Notes under the pieces: generated by a model
The model's input: only the letters and a program-made list of their open reading frames with translations
Told to the model about the DNA's origin: nothing
Database searches by the model: none
Shown here: in pieces, positions 15,907 through 24,563 of the stretch
Position numbering within the stretch: the first letter of the stretch is position 1
Layout: every line of letters begins with the position of its first letter
Made by a program: the position numbers and the translations under genes
Source: Planctomycetia bacterium
GTDB lineage: Bacteria; Planctomycetota; Planctomycetia; Gemmatales; Gemmataceae
Direction: 5' to 3'
NCBI GenBank assembly: GCA_005808665.1
Contig: SYLG01000181.1
Coordinates: 1-64,000 of the forward strand
DNA length: 64,000 nt

Positions 15907-18411
15907 TTATTTTTTCTTTTCATCACTCAGGATAGAAGCAATCTCCGCCAAGAGGTCTTTGAGGTGAGATTGGGTCGATGCATCTTTTGCTTTTGGCAAG
16001 GCAGCCAAAATTTCTTTGGCAAGGCTATCCAAGGCAACCCTTGCCACGGCCCGAAGTTCGCTTGTCCTTAGGGTGGGACCAGCAGAGCTTGACCTGCGGG
16101 AAGGGGGTCCGGCGGGTGCCTGTGCAGGGGCCTCTGGAGGATCAAACTCCCTGCCTAAAATGTCAAGGTATGCTCTCTGAAGCTGTCTCCTTAAGGGATC
16201 GACTTTGGGTTCCATTCCTTTTAGTTCGGCAAACAGGCCGTTTTGCAGATCTGCCACCAATTCGGTGGCCGTGTAGGCCTTGTCTCCGAGTTGCAATTCC
16301 CCATCAAACATCCTCCCCATGACGGAAGGGGACATTACTGTGGAAAGCAAGCCGCGTTGCTGAAGGGCCAAATCATTTGCCGATCCCGTGTACTTGAATT
16401 GGTTGACCACCGATGGACTAAAAAGTTTGGGTGGGGCAATGAACGCATTTTCCACCAGGAATTTCACCGCTGCCTTTTGCCGTTCTTTGGAAACCCTTGT
16501 AAAAGTTTCGCCTCCCCTTCCCGCCAGAGTTCGGCTTTCGATCACCCCACCCACCTGTTTGGCAACGGCATTGAGCCATTTTGCCCTGGTTCCAAGTACT
16601 TCCTTGTGGGTTTCTTCCAAAAGCGAGTAGTCTTCTCCCTTTTCGGTGGTGGCGGCAAGAAGGTGATCCATCACCCTGTCGAGATTTTTCAGGCCCATTG
16701 CCGTGGCTTCAATGGCGTCGTTGCCAATGTTTTCCGTTAAAACAGTGGGGTCGACCGAACTGGGACCATCCTCGCCGCCGAACCGCAAAAACGGCTCAGT
16801 GATTTGTTTGGCGGCCCAGGTGTCAAGGGTTGCCTTTTCAGCATCCGGAGTTCTTGCCGCAGGTATGGCTTTGTAGCCCCACTCAATGGCAAAGAAATCA
16901 TAAGGAGCGAGTTTGGGAATAAGGTCTTTGACTGCAATTTTGTCGTCGGGTTGAGCCACATAGTTGTAGCGGCCATAGGACATGATGGAACCGACGCTCC
17001 CATATTCCGCAACAAACTTGGGGTCGCGCAACTGGGGAATGGAATAGGCTTGGCTGGCCCTATGGTTATGCCTTAGCCCAATGGTATGTCCCACCTCATG
17101 TGCGCAAACATAGCGCAACAATTCGCCGGTAAGGTCATCCGGCAAGGGAATTTTTTTTGCCCGGGGATCCTGGGCGGAACACTGGACAAAGTACCACATT
17201 TGGGTCAATTTGACGATATCGTGCCAAAAAATGATGTGGGCCGAAATGATCTCACCGCTACGAGGATCATGGACATGGGGGCCCATGGCATTGGAAACAG
17301 GTTCAGCAACCCATCGAATGACAGAATAGCGGGCATCCTCCGGGTCAAAATTGGGGTCCTCCGCCTTGGTAGGGGCGTCTTTGCAAATAATCGCATTTTT
17401 ATAACCCGCCTTTTCAAAGGCAGGAGCCCAATCTTCAACACCTTTCTTCAAAAAGGGACGCCATTTTTCGGGAATCTCTTTGGCAAGGTAATAGGTGATG
17501 GGTTTAACCACTTCACTGACGGCAGCATTGGGATCCTTTTTTTCAAGCCGATACCTGGTGATGAATTGCTTGGTATGCGTCCATCCCCGGGGGTGGGAAA
17601 AATCGACATAACTTTCGGTGAAATAACCTACTCGTGGATCGAAAAAACGCCCCATCATGGGTACATCAGGAAGTTGAACCAGGCTGTGGTGGACAACGGC
17701 AGTCGCACTTTTGGCTCCGGAGCCCGGCGCTCCACCTCCACGAAAGGTAAGGGTGGACACCACTTCCACATTGGTGCTAAAGGCTTTCACCTCCGAAAGG
17801 AATGACCTGGAAGGATCCACACTTGCCCCAGGAAATCCAGCCGCTCCCGAAATGGAAAGGTCGGCCAAACCATTAATGAACAAGTCCGATACGGTAATAA
17901 CGGCGGAGCGATCCTTCCCTTCGCATTCCACAGAAAAGGCAGCTATGATGGAATCACTTGCACTGGCATCGATCGCATTCTGGATCGCCTTGCCATCGGA
18001 TCGTTTGGAAAAACCGCTTTTCCAAAGGAAAATCTTGTTGGCCCGACGCTCAAACCGAACGACTTCCTCCGCCAAAGCCGCCCCACCCCAACTACTTCCT
18101 CCAGGACCTTTGGCGACTTCTGAACGCCAAAGAAAAAGTTTTCCAAGCTTGTCTTTCGGGATTTCAAACAGAACTTTTTCCTCGAACCTGTGAACTGCAA
18201 AGATACCGGCTTGGGTGATAAAATCTTTGGTGATTACATCATCATATTTTTTCAAATCCCCAGCCGCAGGGGGGGCAACCGGCCTTGGTGCCGCACCTGG
18301 CCCCCGGGCCCTTGGTCCTTCAGGTGGAACCGGAGGTTTGGGTTCCTGGGCTGTCATGGGGAATGCTTGCAACACCCCAAAAACCAAACATAAAATCCAA
18401 TTACGATTCAT
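15907..18411 (-). CDS. Exported zinc-dependent metalloprotease, DUF5117/DUF4953 type
   Basis: An 834-residue protein with signal peptide (MNRNWILCLVFGVLQAFPMTAQ) and a Pro/Gly-rich stretch after it. The central domain carries HEVGHTIGLRHNH at residues 438-450, the HExxHxxGxxH zinc site of metzincins. Surrounding sequence (SYVDFSHPRGWTHTKQFITR, SVIRWVAEP) fits the DUF5117-DUF4953 family of large bacterial metalloproteases. All three zinc histidines and the catalytic glutamate are present, so it is probably active outside the cytoplasm. ATG 18411 starts the signal peptide and is preferred over the upstream in-frame start. It ends at a good intrinsic terminator. Confidence 0.88.
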   Translation of the reverse strand: MNRNWILCLVFGVLQAFPMTAQEPKPPVPPEGPRARGPGAAPRPVAPPAAGDLKKYDDVITKDFITQAGIFAVHRFEEKVLFEIPKDKLGKLFLWRSEVAKGPGGSSWGGAALAEEVVRFERRANKIFLWKSGFSKRSDGKAIQNAIDASASDSIIAAFSVECEGKDRSAVITVSDLFINGLADLSISGAAGFPGASVDPSRSFLSEVKAFSTNVEVVSTLTFRGGGAPGSGAKSATAVVHHSLVQLPDVPMMGRFFDPRVGYFTESYVDFSHPRGWTHTKQFITRYRLEKKDPNAAVSEVVKPITYYLAKEIPEKWRPFLKKGVEDWAPAFEKAGYKNAIICKDAPTKAEDPNFDPEDARYSVIRWVAEPVSNAMGPHVHDPRSGEIISAHIIFWHDIVKLTQMWYFVQCSAQDPRAKKIPLPDDLTGELLRYVCAHEVGHTIGLRHNHRASQAYSIPQLRDPKFVAEYGSVGSIMSYGRYNYVAQPDDKIAVKDLIPKLAPYDFFAIEWGYKAIPAARTPDAEKATLDTWAAKQITEPFLRFGGEDGPSSVDPTVLTENIGNDAIEATAMGLKNLDRVMDHLLAATTEKGEDYSLLEETHKEVLGTRAKWLNAVAKQVGGVIESRTLAGRGGETFTRVSKERQKAAVKFLVENAFIAPPKLFSPSVVNQFKYTGSANDLALQQRGLLSTVMSPSVMGRMFDGELQLGDKAYTATELVADLQNGLFAELKGMEPKVDPLRRQLQRAYLDILGREFDPPEAPAQAPAGPPSRRSSSAGPTLRTSELRAVARVALDSLAKEILAALPKAKDASTQSHLKDLLAEIASILSDEKKK

Positions 18412-18808
18412 GGAAAGAGTCCTTTGATGAAAATGGGACATCAGCCTTATTTTGGTAACGGATAGGCAAGACTTCAAGATTCACAACATGGGCAAACCTG
18501 CAAATTTGGATCAAGTGTGCAACCTTGTCCGATTGTAACGCTTATTTGGTTCAACACTTTTGAGGGATTCCCTACCGGGATTTGCAAAAAAGGATTTTAT
18601 GAGGGTTCACCAATTCCCGTTGAAAAACAAAGTGTAAGGGTGTTTGGCAAAACCCTGGGGGTCGGTTTTCTTTAAAAAAGGAAGGGGTTGGAATCCGCGA
18701 GGTTCAAAGTTACCATTTCCAATGGTCCTACCCAACCCATAGTTCTCATGTACACTATTCCTCGAAGTGTTTTTCCCACCCCCCTCCTACCTTTGGAGCT
18801 CTTCCATC
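18412..18808. other. Divergent intergenic region, 397 bases
   Basis: No gene seen. It must contain the promoters of the divergent metalloprotease and FG-GAP genes, but no clear promoter pair stands out on either strand. Confidence 0.45.
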
Positions 18809-20032
18809 ATGCGATTTATGACCTATTCCCGATGGCTTTACAGTGCCTTGATTGGATTGGCCGCCGGATTTTCCCCGGCTGCGGAACCAAAATTTCCTCC
18901 CGCAAAATTCACTCAAACCACCGTCGACCCCAAATTCAATTCCGAGGGGGTCACCGTCGCCGATATCAACAAGGACGGGAAACTGGATGTCATCACCGGA
19001 GAGTTCTGGTATGAAGCCCCAGCTTGGAAAGCTCATCGAATTCGCCCTGCCAAAGCCGATTACAAGGATGGATTGCAGAGTTATTCCGACAGTTTTATGT
19101 GCTGGTCGGAAGACTTCAACAAGGATGGCTATCCCGATGTTGGGGTGATAGCTTTTCCAGGCAATCCCTGTTTCTGGTATGAAAATCCCAAAGAAGGCGA
19201 GGCATTGTGGAAAGCTCATCCCATTTGGGATAGTGCTTGCAACGAAACCCCCCTTTATGCAGACCTTTTCAAAGATGGCAAAAAAGTTTTGTTAATGGGT
19301 TTTCAACCTAAAGGAAGCCCCGGAAATCAGGGTCAAATGGGTTGGTTCACTCCTGGCGAAGATCCCAATGCCGTTTGGGAAATGCATCCGGTAAGTATTC
19401 CCAGCGAAAAAGGCAAGGAAGTACCCGGGACCCAAAAATTCAGTCATGGACTTGGGGTGGGTGACCTGAATGGCGATGGCCGGAACGATGTCATTTGCAC
19501 AGGTGGATGGTGGGAACAACCCGAGGAGGGTCGAAGCACCAAAGGGCCGTGGAAATTTCATCCAGCCAACCTGGGTGAGGCTTGTGCGGACATGGTCGTG
19601 ATCGATGTCGATGGCGATGGCTTGAATGATATCATCAGCAGTTCCGCGCACAAATTCGGTATTTGGGCCCACATTCAGCGAAAGGGGGGAGTCCATCCCA
19701 CCTTTACAAAGCAAGTTCTTTTTCCCCAACTTGTTTCGGAAACCCATGCCCTGCATTTGGTCGATTTGGACAAAGATGGCATTTTGGATGTCGTAACTGG
19801 CAAACGCTGGTGGTCCCATGGTCGCTCTGAGCCGGGAAGTGATAAAAACCCTACGATCAATTTTCTGAAAGGGAGCAAAAACGGCTCCGGGGAGTACAAG
19901 TTGACCCCAACCGTAATCGGCGAGGGATCAGGCATTGGCACCCAATTTGCAATCATTGACCTTGATGGCAACGGCAAATTGGATGTGGTTACTTCCAATA
20001 AAAAGGGTGTTTTTATCCATCTTCAGGATTAG
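18809..20032 (+). CDS. Exported FG-GAP/VCBS-repeat protein
   Basis: A 407-residue protein with signal peptide (MRFMTYSRWLYSALIGLAAG) and a chain of calcium-binding FG-GAP/VCBS motifs: ADINKDGKLDVITGEF, DFNKDGYPDV, DLNGDGRNDVICTGG, DVDGDGLNDIISS, DLDKDGILDVVTG and DLDGNGKLDVVTS. They would form a seven-bladed propeller filling almost the whole protein. Such proteins are abundant and of unknown function in planctomycetes. ATG 18809 is used; an alternative ATG lies three codons later. A strong palindromic hairpin begins 17 bases after the stop. Confidence 0.88.
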   Translation: MRFMTYSRWLYSALIGLAAGFSPAAEPKFPPAKFTQTTVDPKFNSEGVTVADINKDGKLDVITGEFWYEAPAWKAHRIRPAKADYKDGLQSYSDSFMCWSEDFNKDGYPDVGVIAFPGNPCFWYENPKEGEALWKAHPIWDSACNETPLYADLFKDGKKVLLMGFQPKGSPGNQGQMGWFTPGEDPNAVWEMHPVSIPSEKGKEVPGTQKFSHGLGVGDLNGDGRNDVICTGGWWEQPEEGRSTKGPWKFHPANLGEACADMVVIDVDGDGLNDIISSSAHKFGIWAHIQRKGGVHPTFTKQVLFPQLVSETHALHLVDLDKDGILDVVTGKRWWSHGRSEPGSDKNPTINFLKGSKNGSGEYKLTPTVIGEGSGIGTQFAIIDLDGNGKLDVVTSNKKGVFIHLQD

Positions 20033-20049
20033 GTTAAACCAATAAACTT

Positions 20050-20081
20050 GTGTGTAGGTGAGAAATGCCTCACCTACACAC
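20050..20081. terminator. Strong perfect hairpin between FG-GAP and M20 genes
   Basis: A thirteen-pair perfect stem (20050-20062 with 20069-20081, GTGTGTAGGTGAG / CTCACCTACACAC) with loop AAATGC. It has no T-tract on the plus strand. It could act as a terminator, an mRNA-stabilising 3' end, or a protein-binding palindrome. Confidence 0.5.
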
Positions 20082-20126
20082 CCATGGAATCGTATTTACT
20101 ATCGTTTTCTGATCAGGGGATTTCCC

Positions 20127-21419
20127 ATGGTAATTGGTTTTGTCTTGCTTTGCCTGGGGGCGGAACCTTTACCACAAAAGGTGAACCAGGCGGTTGCTTC
20201 ACAACTGACATCACTCCTCAGGGATTATACCCACCTCCATCAAAATCCGGAATTAAGCCTTCAGGAAGTAAAAACTGCCTCCTTTCTTGCGGGAAAAATG
20301 CGTTCCTTGGGTTTTGAGGTAACGGAAAAAGTGGGAGGTACCGGGGTCGTTTGTGTTTTGAAAAACGGCACAGGCCCCATAATCATGGTGCGCACCGACA
20401 CCGATGCCCTACCCATTCTTGAACGAACAGGATTGGACATTGCCAGCAGGGCACAAGGCAAAAGTCCCTCAGGGGAAACAGTCCCCATCATGCACGCATG
20501 TGGGCATGACATCCACATGACATCATGGATCGGAGCCGCCACAATCCTTGCACACAACAAAGACCTTTGGCAGGGAACGATTGTCTTTATTGCCCAACCC
20601 GCCGAGGAAATTGGGGTGGGAGCAAAGGCCATGCTTGCCGATGGGCTTTTCACCCGATTTCCCAAACCCGATTTTGCCTTTGCCCTCCATGTGGATGGAA
20701 CCCTTGCCCATGGAGAAATCGCCTATTCTGTTGGTGCTGCACTTGCCAATGTCGATTCGGTTGACATTACTGTAAAGGGTAAAGGGGGACATGGATCGCA
20801 ACCCCAACGCTGCATTGATCCCATCGTTTTGGGAGCAAAAATTGTCCTTGGTTTGCAAACCATTGTGAGCCGCGAAAATGATCCTTTCCAACCCGCCGTA
20901 ATCACGGTTGGTTCCTTTCAGGGTGGGACCAAGCACAATATCATTCCAAGTGAGGTGAAACTTCAAATAACAGTCAGGTCGTTTTCGGATGAAGTCAGGG
21001 CAAGGCTTTTGGAGGGGATTCGCCGCACCGCAAAAGGCGAAGCCATTGCGGTAGGGGCTCCCGAACCGGTGGTTGATATTCGTGATCACGAATTCACCCC
21101 TGCTTTGTTCAATGACACAAAGTTGGCAACCGAAACGGCTCAGGTCCTTGGATCCACTTTTGGGTCTGAACGGGTAAAAGTTCGGGCTCCCATCCTTGGA
21201 GGGGAAGATTTCAGCCGATATGGCCGGGCGGGAATTCCCGTTTTCATGTGGTTTGTGGGAACGGCCAGTCCGGACGCCCTTGCCAAAGCAAAGGCACCCG
21301 GGGCCTCGGCCCTCCCCTCTTTACACTCCGAGTTTTTTGCTCCGGTGGCCCAGCCCACCATCGAGGTTGGCGTTAAATCTTTGGTGGCTTCGGTACTTTC
21401 CAAAGCAGGGAAAAAATAG
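20127..21419 (+). CDS. M20-family amidohydrolase (amino-acyl/carboxypeptidase-like), probably exported
   Basis: A 430-residue M20D-type metallohydrolase. Metal-binding motifs include MVRTDTDALPI, MHACGHDIHMT and GGEDFSRYG, and the bacterial dimerisation domain sits in the middle (VDSVDITVKGKGGHGS). Relatives release acyl groups from amino acids or cleave small peptides. The first 17 residues (MVIGFVLLCLGAEPLPQ) look like a signal peptide, unusual for a family often cytoplasmic. ATG 20127 follows an AGGGG site. It sits alone between the FG-GAP gene and the catabolic operon. Confidence 0.88.
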   Translation: MVIGFVLLCLGAEPLPQKVNQAVASQLTSLLRDYTHLHQNPELSLQEVKTASFLAGKMRSLGFEVTEKVGGTGVVCVLKNGTGPIIMVRTDTDALPILERTGLDIASRAQGKSPSGETVPIMHACGHDIHMTSWIGAATILAHNKDLWQGTIVFIAQPAEEIGVGAKAMLADGLFTRFPKPDFAFALHVDGTLAHGEIAYSVGAALANVDSVDITVKGKGGHGSQPQRCIDPIVLGAKIVLGLQTIVSRENDPFQPAVITVGSFQGGTKHNIIPSEVKLQITVRSFSDEVRARLLEGIRRTAKGEAIAVGAPEPVVDIRDHEFTPALFNDTKLATETAQVLGSTFGSERVKVRAPILGGEDFSRYGRAGIPVFMWFVGTASPDALAKAKAPGASALPSLHSEFFAPVAQPTIEVGVKSLVASVLSKAGKK

Positions 21420-21657
21420 GCTTTTGCCAACCTAACCCTTTGGTTTGGGATTCCTGCCTTGGGATTGGAATCTTTACTTGTCCAATGCTTGGTTTGTGCT
21501 AATCCAATAAGAGACTTTCTCCCGATGGTCCCTGCCACCTTGGTCCTGCCACTTCGTGCAAAAGTCGCTTTTCCCAAGGGCGTTGCCGAACCACCGGGAG
21601 GATAACCCACCACCACACCACCCCGCCTCCCATTGGCTTCCTCTATTGAGTACCCGA

Positions 21658-22617
21658 ATGCAGATTGTAATAACAGATTACACTTTTCCAGACCTGTCGA
21701 TTGAGGAACAGGTTTTTTCCGGGAGCGGGTTTTCCCTGGTTTCCGGTCAGGCCAAAACGCCCGAAACACTGATTCCACTTGTAAAAACGGCGGATGCGGT
21801 GATCACCCAATTTGCGCCGGTAAATGCATCGGTAATAGAGGCCATGGAACGAGCCAAGGTTATTGTTCGCTATGGGATTGGGGTGGACAATGTGGACCTC
21901 AAAGCCGCTCGTTCCAAGGGAATTCCGGTTTGCAATGTACCCGATTATTGCATCGATGAAGTTGCCGACCACACACTTGCCTTTCTGTTGGCCAGTACAC
22001 GGCAGGTGGTTCCTCACTCGGTTGCCATCCACGCAGGTAAATGGGGTTTGGCAACCCCAATAAGCGGGATCAAAGCACTTAGGGACATGACCGTTGGAGT
22101 CGTTGGATTTGGCCGAATCGGGAGGGAGGTTGTAGCCCGGCTCAAGGCATTCAAATGTCGGGTTTTGGTTCATGACCCGGTTGTAGATCCCACCCAAATT
22201 ACATTGCAAGGCGCGGAACCTTCCACCCTTTCAGAAATCCTCAAAAACTCGGATGCGGTAACCCTTCATTGCCCTTCGACCGAAAAAACCCGTGGGCTAA
22301 TGGGCCATGAGGCCTTTACCCAAATGAAACAGGGTGCCATCCTTATTAACCTGGCAAGGGGAGATCTGGTTCAACCCGATGCCTTGGTCGAGGCGCTGAA
22401 ATCAGGCAAACTCGGTGGGGCGGCTTTGGATGTTTTCTCCCCGGAACCGATTCCGCCTGGCCACCCGATCCTGGGAATGGCCCAGGTCATATTGGCACCC
22501 CATATTGCTTCGGTAAGTGTACCTGCCGTTCGAAAACTAAGAGAAACTGCGGCAGGGCTTGCGCTATCTGCCCTTCAGGGAGCAGTCCCCGCCAATATTG
22601 TAAATGCCAATCCTTGA
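21658..22617 (+). CDS. D-isomer-specific 2-hydroxyacid dehydrogenase
   Basis: A 319-residue NAD-dependent reductase of the D-3-phosphoglycerate/hydroxypyruvate dehydrogenase family. Visible are the nucleotide-binding GVVGFGRIGREV, the catalytic arginine in NLARGDLV, the glutamate in FSPEPIPPGHP and the histidine in LAPHIAS. The family interconverts 2-oxoacids and D-2-hydroxyacids; substrate unknown. ATG 21658 aligns with the family N-terminus, whereas the longer frame adds a proline- and histidine-rich tail. It leads a tightly spaced catabolic operon, 13 bases before the Ldh-type gene. Confidence 0.9.
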   Translation: MQIVITDYTFPDLSIEEQVFSGSGFSLVSGQAKTPETLIPLVKTADAVITQFAPVNASVIEAMERAKVIVRYGIGVDNVDLKAARSKGIPVCNVPDYCIDEVADHTLAFLLASTRQVVPHSVAIHAGKWGLATPISGIKALRDMTVGVVGFGRIGREVVARLKAFKCRVLVHDPVVDPTQITLQGAEPSTLSEILKNSDAVTLHCPSTEKTRGLMGHEAFTQMKQGAILINLARGDLVQPDALVEALKSGKLGGAALDVFSPEPIPPGHPILGMAQVILAPHIASVSVPAVRKLRETAAGLALSALQGAVPANIVNANP

Positions 22618-22630
22618 TCTTTGAGGTCCT

Positions 22631-23716
22631 ATGTCCACACCAGTTTCGACCAGGAATCCATTGAGAATAAAACCCGCCGTGCTTGTGGGTTTTTGCCGGG
22701 AGGCCCTTGCTGCGGTGGGGTTAAGCAAAGCCGATCAGGCAACCGTATCCGGGGCCTTGGTATTGGCAGACTCGATGGGTGTTTTTACCCATGGGACCAA
22801 GCTTTTGGTGGGTTACCTCAAACGGCTTCAGGGGGGTGGGTACCAGGCAAGCGGCCTCCCCAAAATTGAGCGGGAGGGCCCAGCTTGGGCAGTTGTCGAG
22901 GGGGCCCATGCTTTGGGACAAATCGGGGGCACCTTTGCCATGAATTTGGCTGTTGAAAAAGCCAGAATTTGCGGCGTAGGCTATGTTGGACTGAAAAATA
23001 CCGGCCACATTGGAGCAGCGGGATATTACGCCGTTTTAGCCGCTCAAAAGGAAATGGCAGGAATGGTACTAGGTAATGATCGGCCCAGTGTGGCCGCCCC
23101 CGGGTCCAAAGGTCCCGTTTTAGGCAGCAATCCTCTTGCGTATGCGGTTCCAGTACCAGGGGGTGACCCCATTCTTTTGGACATGGCTACTTCGGCCGTG
23201 GCCGGTGGAAAAGTTTATGCAGCGTTTCAAAGGGGGGAACCCATAGCAGACACCTGGCTGATTGGTCACGATGGAAAACCCACCACCGATGGTAGCCTTT
23301 ATCCCCACCAGGCGGCACTGGCCCCCATGGCTGGACACAAAGGCTATGGGATCGCCCTTTGGGCAGAGATCCTTTCGGGTGTGATTCCGGGTGGGGCAAT
23401 AACCTGCCAGGTAGGCAGTTGGATGTTTGACGAACCTTGTAAACCTTCGCTTCATAATGCTGCTTTTTTGGCAATCGATGTCATGGCCATATCAAACCGT
23501 GATATTTATACCAAAAAAATCAACCATTTGGTGCATGAGATTCAAAACTCCCCACCCGCAGAGCTGTCCACCCCTGTCCTCCTTCCCGGGCAACGGGAAT
23601 GGGCCCAAAAACGGTCCTCGGATCAAAACGGGATTGTGTTGCCTGAGGATGTCCTGGCCAAACTGGACGAAGTAGCCAGGGAATGGAACCTCAACACCCC
23701 ATGGACCCAAGTTTAG
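22631..23716 (+). CDS. Ldh2/malate-lactate dehydrogenase family oxidoreductase
   Basis: A 361-residue protein of the NAD(P)-dependent Ldh2/YiaK type, a fold distinct from classical LDH. Characteristic segments are THGTKLLVGYLKR, VGLKNTGHIGAAGYY and LGSNPLAYAVP. Members act on malate, L-lactate, ureidoglycolate or 2,3-diketo-L-gulonate. In this operon a sugar-acid-derived 2-oxoacid is the likeliest substrate (inference). A GAGG site precedes the ATG. It ends 37 bases before the FAH-family start. Confidence 0.9.
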   Translation: MSTPVSTRNPLRIKPAVLVGFCREALAAVGLSKADQATVSGALVLADSMGVFTHGTKLLVGYLKRLQGGGYQASGLPKIEREGPAWAVVEGAHALGQIGGTFAMNLAVEKARICGVGYVGLKNTGHIGAAGYYAVLAAQKEMAGMVLGNDRPSVAAPGSKGPVLGSNPLAYAVPVPGGDPILLDMATSAVAGGKVYAAFQRGEPIADTWLIGHDGKPTTDGSLYPHQAALAPMAGHKGYGIALWAEILSGVIPGGAITCQVGSWMFDEPCKPSLHNAAFLAIDVMAISNRDIYTKKINHLVHEIQNSPPAELSTPVLLPGQREWAQKRSSDQNGIVLPEDVLAKLDEVAREWNLNTPWTQV

Positions 23717-23753
23717 GGCCTTGATTTTTTTTGTTTTACAGCAGGAGTTTGTG

Positions 23754-24563
23754 ATGAAATTGATTCGGCATCTGGATGGATCAGGAACCAAGGCTTACGC
23801 CCGCCTTCACGACAATGGTTCGTACACAAGGATTGAAGGCTGCCCTTTTGGAGAACACAAGGATACCGGCGAAAAGGTTGAGCCCGGAAAAATTCTCGCA
23901 CCTGTGGAACCCCGCGATATCCTTTGCATTGGGCTTAATTACCGACGCCACGCCGAGGAAACCAAATCCGCCATTCCTGAAAATCCTGTCCTTTTCCTGA
24001 AAAACTCGGGTGCGGTGCAAAACCCGGGGGATCCCATTGTTTTGCCAGGCAGGCTTAAATCGGATTCCGTCGATTATGAATGCGAGTTGGCGGTGGTAAT
24101 AGGCAAGAATTGCCACAATGTTACCAGAAAAGATGCCATGAAGTATGTTTTGGGCTACACCTGTGCCAACGATGTCAGTGCAAGGGACTGGCAAAAAAAT
24201 GGTGGGGGCGGCCAATGGTGTCGCGGCAAAACTTTTGCCACCTTTTGTCCCTTGGGACCGGTGCTGGTCACAGCCGATGAAATCCAAAACCCAAACAACC
24301 TCGGCATTCGAACCATTCTCAATGGCAAGACTATGCAGGATTGGAACACCAATGACATGATTTTCGATGTGCCCGCAATCATCGAATTTCTCTCTTCAAG
24401 TACCCTGCTTCGCAAAGGAACGGTAATTCTGACTGGCACCCCGCACGGAGTAGGTATTGCCCAGAATCCCCCTGTATTTCTCAAGGCTGGAGACATTGTC
24501 AGCATTGAAATCGATAACATAGGAAAGCTTACCAATCCCGTGGCGGAGGAGCAGGTTTCCTGA
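23754..24563 (+). CDS. Fumarylacetoacetate hydrolase (FAH) family protein
   Basis: A 269-residue FAH-fold enzyme. The conserved core includes ILCIGLNYRRHAEE, DYECELAVVIG and the divalent-metal carboxylates of that fold, and the end reads GTPHGVGIAQNPPVFLKAGD. Relatives hydrolyse or decarboxylate acylpyruvates, for example 2,4-diketo-3-deoxy sugar acids in the L-fucose and L-rhamnose oxidative routes. ATG 23754 follows AGGAG with a six-base gap; the longer frame adds a meaningless leader. Its stop overlaps the kinase start by one base (TGATG), so translation is probably coupled. Confidence 0.9.
   Translation: MKLIRHLDGSGTKAYARLHDNGSYTRIEGCPFGEHKDTGEKVEPGKILAPVEPRDILCIGLNYRRHAEETKSAIPENPVLFLKNSGAVQNPGDPIVLPGRLKSDSVDYECELAVVIGKNCHNVTRKDAMKYVLGYTCANDVSARDWQKNGGGGQWCRGKTFATFCPLGPVLVTADEIQNPNNLGIRTILNGKTMQDWNTNDMIFDVPAIIEFLSSSTLLRKGTVILTGTPHGVGIAQNPPVFLKAGDIVSIEIDNIGKLTNPVAEEQVS

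Noticed and set aside
21140-21778. 212-codon minus-strand frame across the M20 and 2-hydroxyacid dehydrogenase genes
   Set aside because: Antisense shadow of two well-supported genes with no domain of its own.
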